Assembly (NCBI GenBank): GCA_035319065.1
Contig: DATHDM010000316.1
Span: forward strand, 1 to 64,000
Direction: 5' to 3'
DNA: 64,000 nt
Source: DASPRM01 sp035319065
GTDB lineage: Bacteria > Acidobacteriota > Terriglobia > Terriglobales > Acidobacteriaceae
Within the stretch, counting starts at the first letter, position 1; every line of letters begins with the position of its first letter. Under the pieces are notes generated by a model, which saw only the letters and a program-made list of their open reading frames with translations, was not told the DNA's origin and made no database searches. A program made the translations under genes and the position numbers. Positions 7,142 through 17,120 of this stretch are shown here, piece after piece.

Positions 7142-9814
7142 ATGGCGATTCGTTTTGACAAGCTGACGGTAAAGGCGCAGGAAGCGGTGCAGCGTGCGCT
7201 GCAGCTGGCGTCGGAGAACGGCAATCCCGAGGTGCTGCCGCTGCATATGCTGGCCGCGCTGGTGGAAGATCACGAGGGCATCGTGGTACCGGTGCTGGAG
7301 AAGATTGGCGTCGGGCCGCAGAAGGTGCTGTTTGAAGCGAACCAGCGCATTGAGAAGCTGCCCAAGGTTACCGGGGGGGCCGGCCAGCCCGGATTGTCGC
7401 CCGCCGCTTCTAAGCTGCTGGACCAGGCCTTCAAAGAAGCCGACAACTTCAAAGACGAATACGTTTCGACCGAACATCTGCTGCTGGCGCTGACCAAGCT
7501 CAGCGGCGATCCCGCGCAGGTCATCCTGGCCGAGCAGGGCGCGACGCACGATGCCATCTTGAAGGCCTTGACTGCGGTGCGCGGCAGCCAGCGGGTTACC
7601 GATCCCAATCCCGAAGCGAAGTACCAGGCGCTGGAGCGCTATGCCCGCGACCTGACGGAGCTGGCGCGGCGGGGGAAGCTGGATCCGGTGATTGGCCGTG
7701 ACGAGGAGATCCGCCGCGTGGTGCAGGTGCTCTCGCGGCGAACCAAGAACAATCCCGTGCTGATAGGCGAGCCGGGCGTGGGCAAAACAGCCATCGTCGA
7801 GGGCCTGGCGCAGCGCATCGTGGCAGGGGATGTGCCTGAGGTCCTGAAGAACAAGCGGGTGATCGCGCTCGACCTGGGAGCCATGCTGGCGGGCGCCAAG
7901 TACCGCGGAGAATTTGAGGACCGGCTCAAGGCGGTGCTGAAGGAGATCGAGGAATCGCAGGGCAGGTTCATCCTGTTCATCGACGAGCTTCATACCCTGG
8001 TGGGCGCAGGAGCGGCGGAAGGCGCCATCGACGCCAGCAACATGCTGAAGCCTGCTTTGGCGCGCGGGGAACTGCGGGCCATCGGAGCAACCACACTGAA
8101 CGAATATCGCAAGTACATCGAGAAGGACGCAGCCCTGGAGCGGCGCTTTCAGCTGGTGTACGTAGGCGAGCCCAACGTGGAGGATACGATCGCGATTCTG
8201 CGCGGGCTGAAGCAGCGCTACGAAGTGCATCACGGAGTGCGCATCAAGGATTCGGCGATTGTGGCGGCGGCCACGCTCTCGCACCGCTACATCTCCGACC
8301 GGTTCCTGCCCGACAAGGCCATTGACCTCATCGACGAGGCGGCAGCCTCCCTCGCCATACAGATCGGCTCGGTCCCGACCGAAGTGGATCAGCTGGAGCG
8401 CCGGGTCATGCAGCTTGAAATCGAGCGCCAGGCCTTGCAGAAGGAGCGCGATCCAAGTTCGCGGGAGCGGCTGGCGGCGGCGGAGAAGGAGCTGGCCGGG
8501 CTGCGCGAGAAGATCAATGCTCTGCGCGCCCGCTGGGAGCAGGAAAAGAAGTCCATCAACCGTGTGCGCGAGCTGAAGGAGCGGATCGAGCAACTGGAGA
8601 TGGACCAGCAGAACGCGGCGCGCAAGGGCGACTACACTCGCGCCTCGCAAATCCAGTATGGCGAGCTGCCCAAGCTCAAGGCTGAGCTGGAAAAACTCAG
8701 CTCCGAGATGGACGGCAAGGGCTCTGGCACGCGCATGCTGAAGGAAGAGGTGGATGAGGAGGATGTCGCCCGCATCGTATCCAAGTGGACGGGAATTCCG
8801 GTGTCGAAGATGCTGGAGGGCGAGGTCAAGAAGCTGGTGAGCATGGAGGACCGGCTGCGCCAGAGAGTAGTAGGACAGGATCAAGCGCTGGAGAGGGTGG
8901 CCAACGCGGTGCGGCGCTCGCGCGCCGGGCTGAGCGATCCCAAGCGGCCGATCGGGTCGTTCATTTTCCTGGGCCCCACCGGCGTGGGCAAGACGGAGCT
9001 TGCGCGCGCCCTGGCGGAGTTTCTGTTCGATGACGAGCGCAACCTGGTGCGCATCGACATGTCCGAGTACATGGAGAAGCATGCGGTGGCGCGGCTGATT
9101 GGCGCACCTCCGGGATACGTTGGGTACGATGAAGGCGGCCAGCTCACGGAAGCGGTGCGCCGCCGGCCGTATTCGGTAGTGCTGTTCGATGAGATCGAGA
9201 AGGCGCATCCCGACGTGTTCAATGTCCTGTTGCAGGTGATGGACGATGGCCGCCTCACCGATGGCCGGGGGCGCACGGTGGATTTCCGCAACACGGTCAT
9301 CATCATGACCTCGAACATCGGGGCCAGCTACCTGCAGGCGGAGAATCTGCAGACGCCGCAAGCCTTCGAGCGGGCGCGGCAGCAGGTGCTGCAAGCCGTG
9401 CAATCGCACTTCAAGCCGGAGTTCCTGAATCGCGTCGATGACATGATTATCTTCAACCCGCTGGGCCGCGAGCAGCTGACCAGGATCATCGAGCTGCGAC
9501 TGGAGGACCTGCGGCGGTTGCTGGCGGATCGCAGGATCACGCTGGAACTGACGGAAGCGGCCAAGGACATCATCTTTGCGCAGGGCTACGACGTGGCGTA
9601 CGGGGCGCGTCCGCTGAAGCGCGCCATCCAGAAGCTGGTGCAGGACCCGCTGGCGATGAAGATCCTGGATGGCGAGGTACTGCACGGCGATCACGTGGTG
9701 GTCGATGCGGACAAATCGCGCGAAGGTCTGACCTTCACGGTGAAACGGCGGGCTTCGCCGCCGGCTGGGGAAAAGGAAAAGGCGGCGAAGGAAGAGGCTG
9801 CGAGCCGCAGATAG
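7142..9814 (+). CDS. clpB: ClpB, ATP-dependent protein disaggregase
   Basis: An 890-residue Hsp104-type AAA+ machine that works with DnaK to rescue aggregated proteins. It has the N-terminal Clp repeat domain (about 1-150), the first NTPase with Walker A GEPGVGKT (209-216) and Walker B LFIDELH, the long coiled-coil middle domain (about 415-540) that defines ClpB, and the second NTPase with GPTGVGKT near residue 611. The length is slightly above the usual 857-870 because of an extended Glu/Ala-rich C-terminus. It lies downstream of hsp20, a natural functional neighbour. Confidence 0.96.
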   Translation: MAIRFDKLTVKAQEAVQRALQLASENGNPEVLPLHMLAALVEDHEGIVVPVLEKIGVGPQKVLFEANQRIEKLPKVTGGAGQPGLSPAASKLLDQAFKEADNFKDEYVSTEHLLLALTKLSGDPAQVILAEQGATHDAILKALTAVRGSQRVTDPNPEAKYQALERYARDLTELARRGKLDPVIGRDEEIRRVVQVLSRRTKNNPVLIGEPGVGKTAIVEGLAQRIVAGDVPEVLKNKRVIALDLGAMLAGAKYRGEFEDRLKAVLKEIEESQGRFILFIDELHTLVGAGAAEGAIDASNMLKPALARGELRAIGATTLNEYRKYIEKDAALERRFQLVYVGEPNVEDTIAILRGLKQRYEVHHGVRIKDSAIVAAATLSHRYISDRFLPDKAIDLIDEAAASLAIQIGSVPTEVDQLERRVMQLEIERQALQKERDPSSRERLAAAEKELAGLREKINALRARWEQEKKSINRVRELKERIEQLEMDQQNAARKGDYTRASQIQYGELPKLKAELEKLSSEMDGKGSGTRMLKEEVDEEDVARIVSKWTGIPVSKMLEGEVKKLVSMEDRLRQRVVGQDQALERVANAVRRSRAGLSDPKRPIGSFIFLGPTGVGKTELARALAEFLFDDERNLVRIDMSEYMEKHAVARLIGAPPGYVGYDEGGQLTEAVRRRPYSVVLFDEIEKAHPDVFNVLLQVMDDGRLTDGRGRTVDFRNTVIIMTSNIGASYLQAENLQTPQAFERARQQVLQAVQSHFKPEFLNRVDDMIIFNPLGREQLTRIIELRLEDLRRLLADRRITLELTEAAKDIIFAQGYDVAYGARPLKRAIQKLVQDPLAMKILDGEVLHGDHVVVDADKSREGLTFTVKRRASPPAGEKEKAAKEEAASRR

Positions 9815-9883
9815 CCGGCCGGCGTTCTGGTTTGGTACGCGCCGCGGGGATGAACTACAGTAGTCGGGCTTCCATCCAAAGCC

Positions 9884-10447
9884 ATGAAGACCCACAGCGC
9901 GGTTCTGAGTCTGCTTCTGACTCTGTTGCTTGCCGGCACGCTGGCGGCGCAGAAGGTGCAGGTTGAGCACGACAAGGACACAGACTTCTCCCAATTCAAA
10001 ACCTACGCCTGGATCAAGGGAACGCCGGCGGCCACTGAGGTGTGGGATCAGCTCATCATCGGCACTGTGGACTACGAGCTGAAGAGGAAGGCCCTGGAAC
10101 GCATAGCGAATCCCGACAAGGCAGATCTGCTGGTGACGTATCACGCGGCTTCCAGCGGAACCGACCTGCGACTCAATAGCCAGGCAGGGGATCCTACCTA
10201 TGCGATGTATGGCGGCGAGCCCTTGCCGGGGATGACGCCGTGGTCCACGGGAAGCCTCTCGCCCAGCGTTGCGTTTTACGTACGCAAAGGGAACCTCTCC
10301 GTCCACCTGTTCGACACCAGACACCACAAGCTGGTGTGGGCGGGCGTGGCCAAAGGCGACATCGCGGAGTCCAACAAGAAGAAAGTGGATCAGCTCAACA
10401 GCATCATGGATAAGATGTTTGCCCAGTATCCGGCAGGCAAGAATTAG
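9884..10447 (+). CDS. DUF4136 domain protein, exported
   Basis: A 187-residue protein with a clear signal peptide (hydrophobic residues 7-22, cleavage after AAQ) and no lipobox Cys. The mature part matches DUF4136: 'DTDFSQFKTYAWIKG' near the start, a central 'KADLLVTYH' strand, and 'LVWAGVAKGDI' near the end. This family is periplasmic or envelope-associated and of unknown function. It follows clpB by 69 bases on the same strand and precedes a membrane protein gene by 26 bases. Confidence 0.82.
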   Translation: MKTHSAVLSLLLTLLLAGTLAAQKVQVEHDKDTDFSQFKTYAWIKGTPAATEVWDQLIIGTVDYELKRKALERIANPDKADLLVTYHAASSGTDLRLNSQAGDPTYAMYGGEPLPGMTPWSTGSLSPSVAFYVRKGNLSVHLFDTRHHKLVWAGVAKGDIAESNKKKVDQLNSIMDKMFAQYPAGKN

Positions 10448-10473
10448 CTGGAGCTGTCCGCGCGTAAGCCCCC

Positions 10474-10977
10474 ATGCCCGTGCTGAACGACAATCCCTTT
10501 GCCGTGTTGACGGCGGTAGTGGCGCCCGCCGTGCTCACCAATGCCTGCTCGGTGCTGGCCCTGGGGACGAGCAACCGCGTCGCCCGGGTAGTGGACCGGA
10601 CGCGCGTGGTGGTCCACATGCTGGGGGCAGCGGAACCGGCCAGCGACGTCTTCCGCTTTCACCTAGGGCAACTGGAGAAGCTGCGCATCCGCAGCCGACT
10701 GCTGCTGCTAGCGCTCAGGCTGTTCTACGGGGCGCTGGGGGGCTTCGCCAGTTCGGCGATCATCTCGATTCTGGGGGCGGCGATGGCGTACTACAGCCGC
10801 CAGACGGCGTTTCGGGTCACGGCGGTGGCCGCGGTGGTGATTGGGGTGCTGGCGGTGGGAGCGCTGGTGGCGGGGTGCGGGCTCATGGTGGGCGAAACCC
10901 GCTTTGCCTTGACCAGCATCCGCGAAGAGGCGGAGGAGGCCCTGGGCAGATTCCGCACTGCGGGCACGCTGAGGTAA
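10474..10977 (+). CDS. DUF2721 family membrane protein
   Basis: A 167-residue integral membrane protein. The N-terminal 'AVVAPAVLTNACSVLALGTSNR' hydrophobic helix, a cytoplasmic loop with 'RLGRVVDRTR'-like basic residues, and two further helices at about residues 85-110 and 115-140 match DUF2721. The function of the family is unknown. It starts 26 bases after the DUF4136 gene, suggesting co-transcription. Confidence 0.75.
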   Translation: MPVLNDNPFAVLTAVVAPAVLTNACSVLALGTSNRVARVVDRTRVVVHMLGAAEPASDVFRFHLGQLEKLRIRSRLLLLALRLFYGALGGFASSAIISILGAAMAYYSRQTAFRVTAVAAVVIGVLAVGALVAGCGLMVGETRFALTSIREEAEEALGRFRTAGTLR

Positions 10978-11106
10978 GGTTGCGGCAGCGAGCCCTATCT
11001 CCATTGACGTGTCCCGGCACGAAGGGTTCAATTGACACCCCTTCCTGGTCCGGCTACCCTTTAAGGTGACGTTTTTCCCCCGCCGTCATCTAATTCTTTG
11101 GCTCCC

Positions 11107-12093
11107 ATGAAGTTACTACGCCAATTCGTGCGGCTGCTGGCTATGGCGCAACTTCTACCCGCGCTCGAAAGCGGGGAGGAGACCCTGGTCGGCGGACAGG
11201 CGGTGCTGGAGGGCGTGATGATGCGCTCACCGCACGCCTGGGGCATTGCCGTGCGCAAGAGCAACGGGGAAGTGGTGTCGCACTCCGAGCCGCTGGAGCG
11301 TCCGTCGGAAACGCACAAATGGATGGGATGGCCGGTGATTCGCGGCGTAATCACGCTGGGCCAGGCTATGGCGCTGGGCTTCCGCGCGCTGCGGTACTCG
11401 GCCAATGTGGCGCTGGATGAAGTGCCGGTGAATGCCGAGGGCAAGACTATTCAGCTGAGCGGCTGGATGGTGGCGGTCAATGCCATTCTTTCGGTGGCGT
11501 TTTTCATCTTCATGTACAAGTTCCTGCCGCTGGTGGCGGCCACAGAGTTGAAGCGCGTGTGGCCGGCATTCGGCAACCAGGTGGTGTTCAACCTGGTTGA
11601 TGGAGCCATCCGCATCGGACTGTTCCTGCTGTTTATCTGGGCGACGTCGTTGTGGGGTGACATTCGGCGCGTCTATCAGTATCACGGAGCCGAGCACAAG
11701 ACAGTGTTCGCCTTCGAGGCCCACGATCCCATGGAAGTGGGTGCGATCCAGAAATACTCCACCTTTCATCCCCGCTGCGGCACCAGTTTCCTGATGACGG
11801 TGATGCTGATTTCGATATTGATCTATACCTTGATCCCGGTGACTACGTTCTGGGGGCGCTTTGGGATCCGGGTGGCACTACTGCCGGTGATCGCCGGCGT
11901 CTCCTACGAGATCATCCGCTTCGCCGCCAGGCATCGTGGATCGTTGTTTGCAATCATGACAGCGCCTGGCCTCTGGCTGCAGCGGATCACCACTCAGCCG
12001 CCCGCCGATGATCAGGTGGAGTGCGCCATGGTTGCCCTGAACCAGGCGATGGAACTGGAAGCCCAACGCGGCGGCCAGTTGGTGCTTGCCTAG
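11107..12093 (+). CDS. DUF1385 family membrane protein (YqhQ-like)
   Basis: A 328-residue polytopic membrane protein. The diagnostic DUF1385 block 'GGQAVLEGVMMRSP' is present near residue 28, followed by 'GWPVIRGV', four to five hydrophobic segments, and 'YHGAEHKT' plus 'HPRCGTSFL' motifs carrying conserved His and Cys. The YqhQ family is predicted to include metal-dependent membrane enzymes, but no activity is established. The ATG at 11107 is taken over an in-frame TTG three codons earlier. In many genomes the gene sits near prfA and prmC, as here. Confidence 0.85.
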   Translation: MKLLRQFVRLLAMAQLLPALESGEETLVGGQAVLEGVMMRSPHAWGIAVRKSNGEVVSHSEPLERPSETHKWMGWPVIRGVITLGQAMALGFRALRYSANVALDEVPVNAEGKTIQLSGWMVAVNAILSVAFFIFMYKFLPLVAATELKRVWPAFGNQVVFNLVDGAIRIGLFLLFIWATSLWGDIRRVYQYHGAEHKTVFAFEAHDPMEVGAIQKYSTFHPRCGTSFLMTVMLISILIYTLIPVTTFWGRFGIRVALLPVIAGVSYEIIRFAARHRGSLFAIMTAPGLWLQRITTQPPADDQVECAMVALNQAMELEAQRGGQLVLA

Positions 12094-12236
12094 GGGCGCC
12101 GACCCCGAAGAGCAGCAGTCCGCATTCAGCCCTTAGCAATCAGAAAAGACAACCGAGAGCAAGGCAGTTGGCTTCAAGCCTGGGCTTGACCGCTTCACTA
12201 CGCCGAAGCTCAGCACAGTCGTAGAATGAGGAGCCC

Positions 12237-13313
12237 ATGTTCGAGAGACTGGAACAGATTGAAGCAAAGTATGAAGAGCTGACGCGGGCGCTGGCCTCGC
12301 CCGAGATCGTGTCCGACTCTTCCAAGTACCAGAAGACCGCCAAGGCGCACAGCGAGCAGATGGCGGTGGTCGAGAAGTACCGCGAGTACAAGGACCTGAA
12401 GCGCGGCATCGCGGAGAGCAAGCAGATGATCGCGGAGGAGTCCGACGCGGAGTTGCTGGCCTACGCGCAGGAGGAGCTGGCCCGCCTGGAAGAGAGGGAG
12501 CTCAAGGTCGAACAGGACTTAAAGTTGCTGCTGATCCCCAAGGACCCGAACGACGAGCGCAACGTGGTGCTGGAGATCCGCGCCGGCACCGGCGGGGATG
12601 AGGCTTCGCTGTTCGCCGGCGAGATGTTTCGCCTGTACACGCGGTATGCGGAATCGCAACGCTGGAAGGTGGAGGTGCTGTCCACGTCGGAATCCGGAGT
12701 GGGCGGGCTGAAGGAAGTGATTGCGCTGGTGGAGGGCAAGGGAGCGTATTCGCGGCTGAAGTACGAAGGCGGGGTACACCGGGTGCAGCGCGTGCCGGAA
12801 ACCGAGCAGCAGGGGCGCGTGCACACCTCCACCGTGACGGTAGCGGTGATGCCCGAGGCGGAGGATGTGGACATCAAGATCGACGCCAAGGATCTCCGCA
12901 TCGACACCTTCTGCTCCTCGGGGCCGGGCGGGCAATCGGTGAACACCACCTATTCCGCGGTCCGCATCACACATCTTCCTACGAACACGGTAGTGAGCTG
13001 CCAGGACGAGAAGTCGCAGATCAAGAACCGTGAGAAGGCGATGCGCGTGCTGCGGGCGCGTCTGTACGAGGTGGAGCAGCAGAAGCAGCAGGAGGCGCTG
13101 GCCAAAGAACGGCGTTCCATGGTGGGCTCGGGGGACCGCAGCGAGAAGATTCGCACTTACAATTTTCCGCAGAACCGGGTGACGGATCATCGCATCGGCT
13201 TGACGCTGCACCAGTTGGTGGAAGTGATGGATGGCAAGCTGCAGCCGATTATCGATGCACTGACCACGCATTACCAGGCAGAGAAGCTGAAGCAGGAAGC
13301 GGCGCTCGCGTAA
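12237..13313 (+). CDS. prfA: Peptide chain release factor 1
   Basis: RF1 recognises UAA and UAG stop codons and triggers peptide release. The 358-residue protein has the coiled-coil N-terminal domain, the PxT stop-codon motif as PET in 'QRVPETEQQGR' (RF2 would have SPF), and the catalytic GGQ in 'SGPGGQSVN' near residue 230, whose Gln is usually methylated by PrmC. The prmC gene lies 1.5 kb downstream, interrupted by a cytochrome c peroxidase gene. Length is standard. Confidence 0.97.
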   Translation: MFERLEQIEAKYEELTRALASPEIVSDSSKYQKTAKAHSEQMAVVEKYREYKDLKRGIAESKQMIAEESDAELLAYAQEELARLEERELKVEQDLKLLLIPKDPNDERNVVLEIRAGTGGDEASLFAGEMFRLYTRYAESQRWKVEVLSTSESGVGGLKEVIALVEGKGAYSRLKYEGGVHRVQRVPETEQQGRVHTSTVTVAVMPEAEDVDIKIDAKDLRIDTFCSSGPGGQSVNTTYSAVRITHLPTNTVVSCQDEKSQIKNREKAMRVLRARLYEVEQQKQQEALAKERRSMVGSGDRSEKIRTYNFPQNRVTDHRIGLTLHQLVEVMDGKLQPIIDALTTHYQAEKLKQEAALA

Positions 13314-13442
13314 CTGAGTATCAGCGGTCAACAATCAGCAAACGCAGATCCCTCAACCGACAAGGGCGGCCGAGGGATGACAAATCAAAGACGGCGGGAT
13401 CACCTGCGCCGCATATTGTGAGCAGGCGGAGGAGGCCGTGAG

Positions 13443-14786
13443 ATGCGAGTTGCGGGACCGGGGCTCTTGTCCGCAGTGCGTGCGGGAATGCTTGGCCTTG
13501 CTGCGCTGATTGGTCTTTACCAGCCGGCAGGCACGAACGCGGCGCCGCCGCAAACCGTCCTGGAAGCTCCGCCTATCGTGAAAGCCGGCCGGCTGGCGGA
13601 GCCCAAGTCGCTTGAGCAGGTTGGCGTCCCGGTCGCAGCCACGCGCGCAGCGATCCCGGCAGACAATCCGCAGACGCCCCAGAAAGTCGCGCTGGGCGAA
13701 AAGCTGTTCTTCGACGGCCGGCTGTCAGTTGATGGAACTGTCGCTTGCAGCACCTGTCACGACCCAGGGCGCGCTTTCACCGACGGGCTGGCCGTTTCGA
13801 TTGGTGTGAAGGGCCGCATCGGCCAGCGCAACGCACCCACGGTATTGAACGCCCTTTACAACAAGTTCCAGTTCTGGGATGGGCGCGTGAAGACACTGGA
13901 GGAGCAAGCAGCCCTGCCCATAACCAACCCCAGCGAAATGGGGCAGCCCAGCCTGGATGCTGCCGTAACCCAGATTTCTGCCCTCGCGGAATACCAGCAG
14001 GCCTTCCGAGAGGTCTTTGGGCACGCGCCCAACGGAGGCGACCTGCTGCGGGCCATCGCCGCCTACGAGCGAACCCAGTTTTCTTTTGATTCCCCTTTCG
14101 ATCGCTTCGTCGCCGGCGACAAGCACGCCATCAGCGATTCCGCTAAACGAGGCTGGGTGCTCTTCAATACCCGCGCCCGCTGCAACAAATGCCACGCTCT
14201 GACGGACAAAGCGCGGGACGAGACCTATTTTACGGACAACGATTTTCACAACATCGGGATTGGCATTGTTCGGCACAACGTGGTCGTGCTGGCGTGCCAG
14301 GCTGAACAACGGGTCAATTCGGGCGATACTGCGGCCATCGATCATGCCGCGATTCAGACGGACATGTCGGCGCTCGGCCGATTTCTCATCACCAAGAAGG
14401 AAGCTGACATAGCGTCCTTCAAGACTCCCGACCTGCGGAATGTACTGATGACCGCTCCATACTTCCACGACGGCTCGCAGGAGACGCTGTGGGATGCGAT
14501 GGATCACTACAATAAGGGCGACGGCATACGGAATCCCTATCTTGATGAGGACATCCAGCCGCTTGCCCTGAAGGAAGATGAGATCGACGATGTTGTCGAG
14601 TTTCTGGCCTCGCTTACCAGCGCACAATACAAGGAGCAGGGGATCAAGGAACTGGCAAGGCAGCGCGAACTCTCCCGCACCAAGCGGCCGCAGCGCGATA
14701 CCGCGAGGGCGTTTGGTCCTAAACCAGTTCAGCCCAAGCCGTCCCGTTCCTGCGCCGCTGTGCCGTCTGACGCCAAGCCGAAATGA
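13443..14786 (+). CDS. Di-haem cytochrome c peroxidase (CcpA/MauG family)
   Basis: A 447-residue exported protein with an N-terminal signal segment and two haem c attachment sites, CSTCH (residues 102-106) and CNKCH (247-251). It shows the family landmarks 'LFFDGRLSVDGTVACSTCH' and 'TPDLRNVLMTAPYFHDGS'. Members reduce hydrogen peroxide in the periplasm or, in MauG-like branches, oxidise protein substrates. The C-terminal 50 residues are rich in Arg, Lys and Pro and exceed the usual end. GGAGG six to eight bases upstream supports the ATG. It separates prfA from prmC. Confidence 0.9.
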   Translation: MRVAGPGLLSAVRAGMLGLAALIGLYQPAGTNAAPPQTVLEAPPIVKAGRLAEPKSLEQVGVPVAATRAAIPADNPQTPQKVALGEKLFFDGRLSVDGTVACSTCHDPGRAFTDGLAVSIGVKGRIGQRNAPTVLNALYNKFQFWDGRVKTLEEQAALPITNPSEMGQPSLDAAVTQISALAEYQQAFREVFGHAPNGGDLLRAIAAYERTQFSFDSPFDRFVAGDKHAISDSAKRGWVLFNTRARCNKCHALTDKARDETYFTDNDFHNIGIGIVRHNVVVLACQAEQRVNSGDTAAIDHAAIQTDMSALGRFLITKKEADIASFKTPDLRNVLMTAPYFHDGSQETLWDAMDHYNKGDGIRNPYLDEDIQPLALKEDEIDDVVEFLASLTSAQYKEQGIKELARQRELSRTKRPQRDTARAFGPKPVQPKPSRSCAAVPSDAKPK

Positions 14787-14837
14787 CGGCCGAAATTCCC
14801 GAACCGGCAGGGGCTTGCGTCTAGCGGACTTGTTGGG

Positions 14838-15674
14838 ATGACGATAAGGCACGCACTCGAGACCGCAGTGGCGAAGCTCACCGCGCACGACGTGGGTTCG
14901 CCGCGGATGAACGCCGAACTGCTGCTCATGTTTGTTCTGGGGCGCGAGCGCGCGTTTTTCTACGCCTACCCTGAGCGGGAACTCACGGCGGAAGAGGAGT
15001 TGCGCTACCAAGAGGCGATTGCCGAGCGAGCTACAGGGGTGCCGGCGCAGTACATCACCGGGCACCAGGAATTCTGGGGCCTGGACTTTTTGGTTACGCC
15101 AGCGGTGCTGATTCCACGGCCGGAAACCGAGCACGTGGTGGAAACCGCGCTGGAGCTGGCGCGCACGATTGAACATCCCCGAATCATCGACGTGGGCACG
15201 GGCACGGGGTGCATTGCCCTAGCGCTGGCTCACGAGCTTCCGCAGGCGGACATCACGGCGGTCGATATCTCGCTGGAGGCGCTGGAGGTTGCCAAGGTCA
15301 ATAGCGCGAGGCTGCAACTGGACCGGCGGGTTCATTTTCGGCGGAACGACCTGCTAGCGGGATTCGCGCCGGAGCAGTTCGACCTGGTGGTCTCCAATCC
15401 GCCTTATGTGGGTGAGGGAGAGTCCGATAAGGTGCAGGCTGAGGTCCGCAGGTTCGAGCCGCATGTGGCGGTGTTCGCGGGAGCGGAGGGCCTGGACGTC
15501 CTTGCCCGACTCCTTCCCCAGGCTCACGATGCCCTCAAGCGTGAGGGCTGGGTGCTGGTGGAGATCGGATTCTCGCAATCGGAGAGGGCAGAGCGGCTGG
15601 CGGCCGGCTGGAGCGAGGTGAAGTTCATCCCAGACCTGAAAGGAATTCCGCGGGTGCTGGCGGCGAGGAAGTAG
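14838..15674 (+). CDS. prmC: Release factor glutamine methyltransferase
   Basis: Methylates the Gln of the GGQ motif in RF1/RF2 using SAM. The 278-residue product has the N-terminal helical PrmC domain (about 1-80), the SAM-binding 'IDVGTGTGCIALAL' motif (about 114-127) and the catalytic NPPY at residues 187-190. It starts 51 bases after the peroxidase gene and converges with rsmI just after its stop. Its substrate gene prfA is close by. Confidence 0.95.
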   Translation: MTIRHALETAVAKLTAHDVGSPRMNAELLLMFVLGRERAFFYAYPERELTAEEELRYQEAIAERATGVPAQYITGHQEFWGLDFLVTPAVLIPRPETEHVVETALELARTIEHPRIIDVGTGTGCIALALAHELPQADITAVDISLEALEVAKVNSARLQLDRRVHFRRNDLLAGFAPEQFDLVVSNPPYVGEGESDKVQAEVRRFEPHVAVFAGAEGLDVLARLLPQAHDALKREGWVLVEIGFSQSERAERLAAGWSEVKFIPDLKGIPRVLAARK

Positions 15675-15677
15675 CGA

Positions 15678-16586
15678 TCAGTGAACCGTCGCGCGGGCGC
15701 GCTGCAGTTCGCGGTAGGCTTCGCTCTTGGAGATGCCGAATTCGCGGGCGACGCGCTTGAGAGCCGATTTCTCGTCGAGCTTCTCGGCTTCCATTACCGC
15801 GTGCAGCCGTTGGTGGATGGTTTCCCTGTTCACCGGCGCGCGATCCTTTCCGTTCTCGTCGGCCCTGGAGATCAGCAGGGTGATCTCGCCCTTCAGCTCG
15901 CGCGCCTGCGCGGCTTCCAACACGTCCTGGGCGCGGCCGCGGAGAAACTCCTCGTGAATCTTGGTGACCTCGCGGGCCAACACCACGTGGCGGGCGGGGC
16001 CGAGCACCTCCACGATGTCTTTCATGGTGTCGAGGATGCGGTGGGGCGCCTCGTAGAAGATCTGGGTGCGCGGGGAGTCTTTGATGGACTCCAGAATCTT
16101 GTGGCGTTGAGTGGTCTTGGCGGGCAAGAAGCCGGAGAAGCGAAACGACTCGCCCGGCAGCCCGCTGGCGACCAGCGCAGCCAGGAAGGCCGAAGCCCCG
16201 GGGACCGGAATCACCGGGATGTGATGGCGGATGGCGAGCGAGATCAGGCGGAAGCCGGGATCGGAGATGCCCGGCATGCCGGCGTCGGTGACCAAGGCGA
16301 TGCTCGCGCCGTTCTCCAGGTCAACAATGAGTTCGGCAGCCCGTGTCATCTCGTTGTGCTCGTGGTAGCTGACTGTGGGGGTGCGCACCTCGTAGTGATT
16401 GAGCAGCTTTTGCGTCTGGCGGGTGTCCTCGCACGCAATACGATCCACCTCGCGCAGCACGCGCAGGGCACGGAGGGTGATGTCTTCCAGGTTGCCGATC
16501 GGCGTGCCTACCACGTAGAGCGCGGGACCACGGAGAGAAAGTGTTTCTGGTGGGGACTGGTTGCCGTCCTCTCGCTTCGCTGGCAT
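15678..16586 (-). CDS. rsmI: 16S rRNA 2'-O-methyltransferase RsmI
   Basis: Methylates the 2'-OH of C1402 in 16S rRNA. The 302-residue protein contains the tetrapyrrole-methylase-like fold with 'YVVGTPIGNLEDITLRAL', 'CEDTRQTQKLL' and 'VTDAGMPGISDPG', all hallmark RsmI segments. A C-terminal helix-rich tail (about 240-300) is usual in the family. It converges with prmC, separated by three bases, and diverges from the small zinc-ribbon gene. Confidence 0.95.
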   Translation of the reverse strand: MPAKREDGNQSPPETLSLRGPALYVVGTPIGNLEDITLRALRVLREVDRIACEDTRQTQKLLNHYEVRTPTVSYHEHNEMTRAAELIVDLENGASIALVTDAGMPGISDPGFRLISLAIRHHIPVIPVPGASAFLAALVASGLPGESFRFSGFLPAKTTQRHKILESIKDSPRTQIFYEAPHRILDTMKDIVEVLGPARHVVLAREVTKIHEEFLRGRAQDVLEAAQARELKGEITLLISRADENGKDRAPVNRETIHQRLHAVMEAEKLDEKSALKRVAREFGISKSEAYRELQRARATVH

Positions 16587-16793
16587 AGGAAAAGTTTAGC
16601 ACTTGCCGACGGCGGGTGGGATAGAGCGACGCGAGGGAAGAGAGGAGGTTCTCCATTCATTTCGTGGAAGCGAGAGCTTTTCCACGACCCTGGGGCGAGC
16701 CGCGGGTAAATCGCCGGCCCGAACAAATGCGACCTAGAATCGGCGGAGGCATCTAAGTATCTGCAAATCAAGTAGTAATGGAGTGCAAGAAGC

Positions 16794-17102
16794 GTGCCGC
16801 TGTACGAATACCGTTGTAAGAAGTGCCACCACGTTTTTGAGAAGATCCAGAAGTTTTCCGATCCCCCAGCAGGGGAGTGTCCGAAGTGCGGCGGGCGGGT
16901 GGAGCAACTGCTCTCGGCCCCGGCGATTCACTTCAAGGGCGGGGGATGGTATGTGACTGACTACGCCAAGAAAGGGGCCCCGGCGTCTTCCTCGAGCAGC
17001 GATGGAAAGGACTTAGGCAAGACCACCCCGGCCTCGACGGACTCCAAGCCCAAATCGGAACCGAAGACCTCCGAGAAGCCTGCAGCCAAAGAGAAGAAAT
17101 AG
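16794..17102 (+). CDS. FmdB/CxxC_CxxC_SSSS-type zinc-ribbon regulatory protein
   Basis: A 102-residue protein starting from GTG with 'MPLYEYRCKKCHHVFE', the standard opening of FmdB-family zinc ribbons. Two CxxC pairs (CKKC and CPKC) should bind one zinc. The 'FKGGGWYVTDY' segment follows, and the remaining half is a Ser/Lys/Pro low-complexity tail. The family is described as putative regulatory proteins, without proven targets. No strong SD is visible, but the family start matches this codon. Confidence 0.88.
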   Translation: MPLYEYRCKKCHHVFEKIQKFSDPPAGECPKCGGRVEQLLSAPAIHFKGGGWYVTDYAKKGAPASSSSSDGKDLGKTTPASTDSKPKSEPKTSEKPAAKEKK

Positions 17103-17120
17103 CCGTAGCCGGGAAAGCGC

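Noticed and set aside
6944..10327. A 1127-codon open frame antisense to clpB
   Set aside because: It overlaps clpB almost completely on the other strand and translates to Leu/Arg/His/Gln-rich sequence without domains; long antisense frames are usual opposite GC-rich coding DNA.
13725..15176. A 483-codon open frame antisense to the cytochrome peroxidase and prmC
   Set aside because: No domain or SD; both overlapped genes are clear matches to known families.
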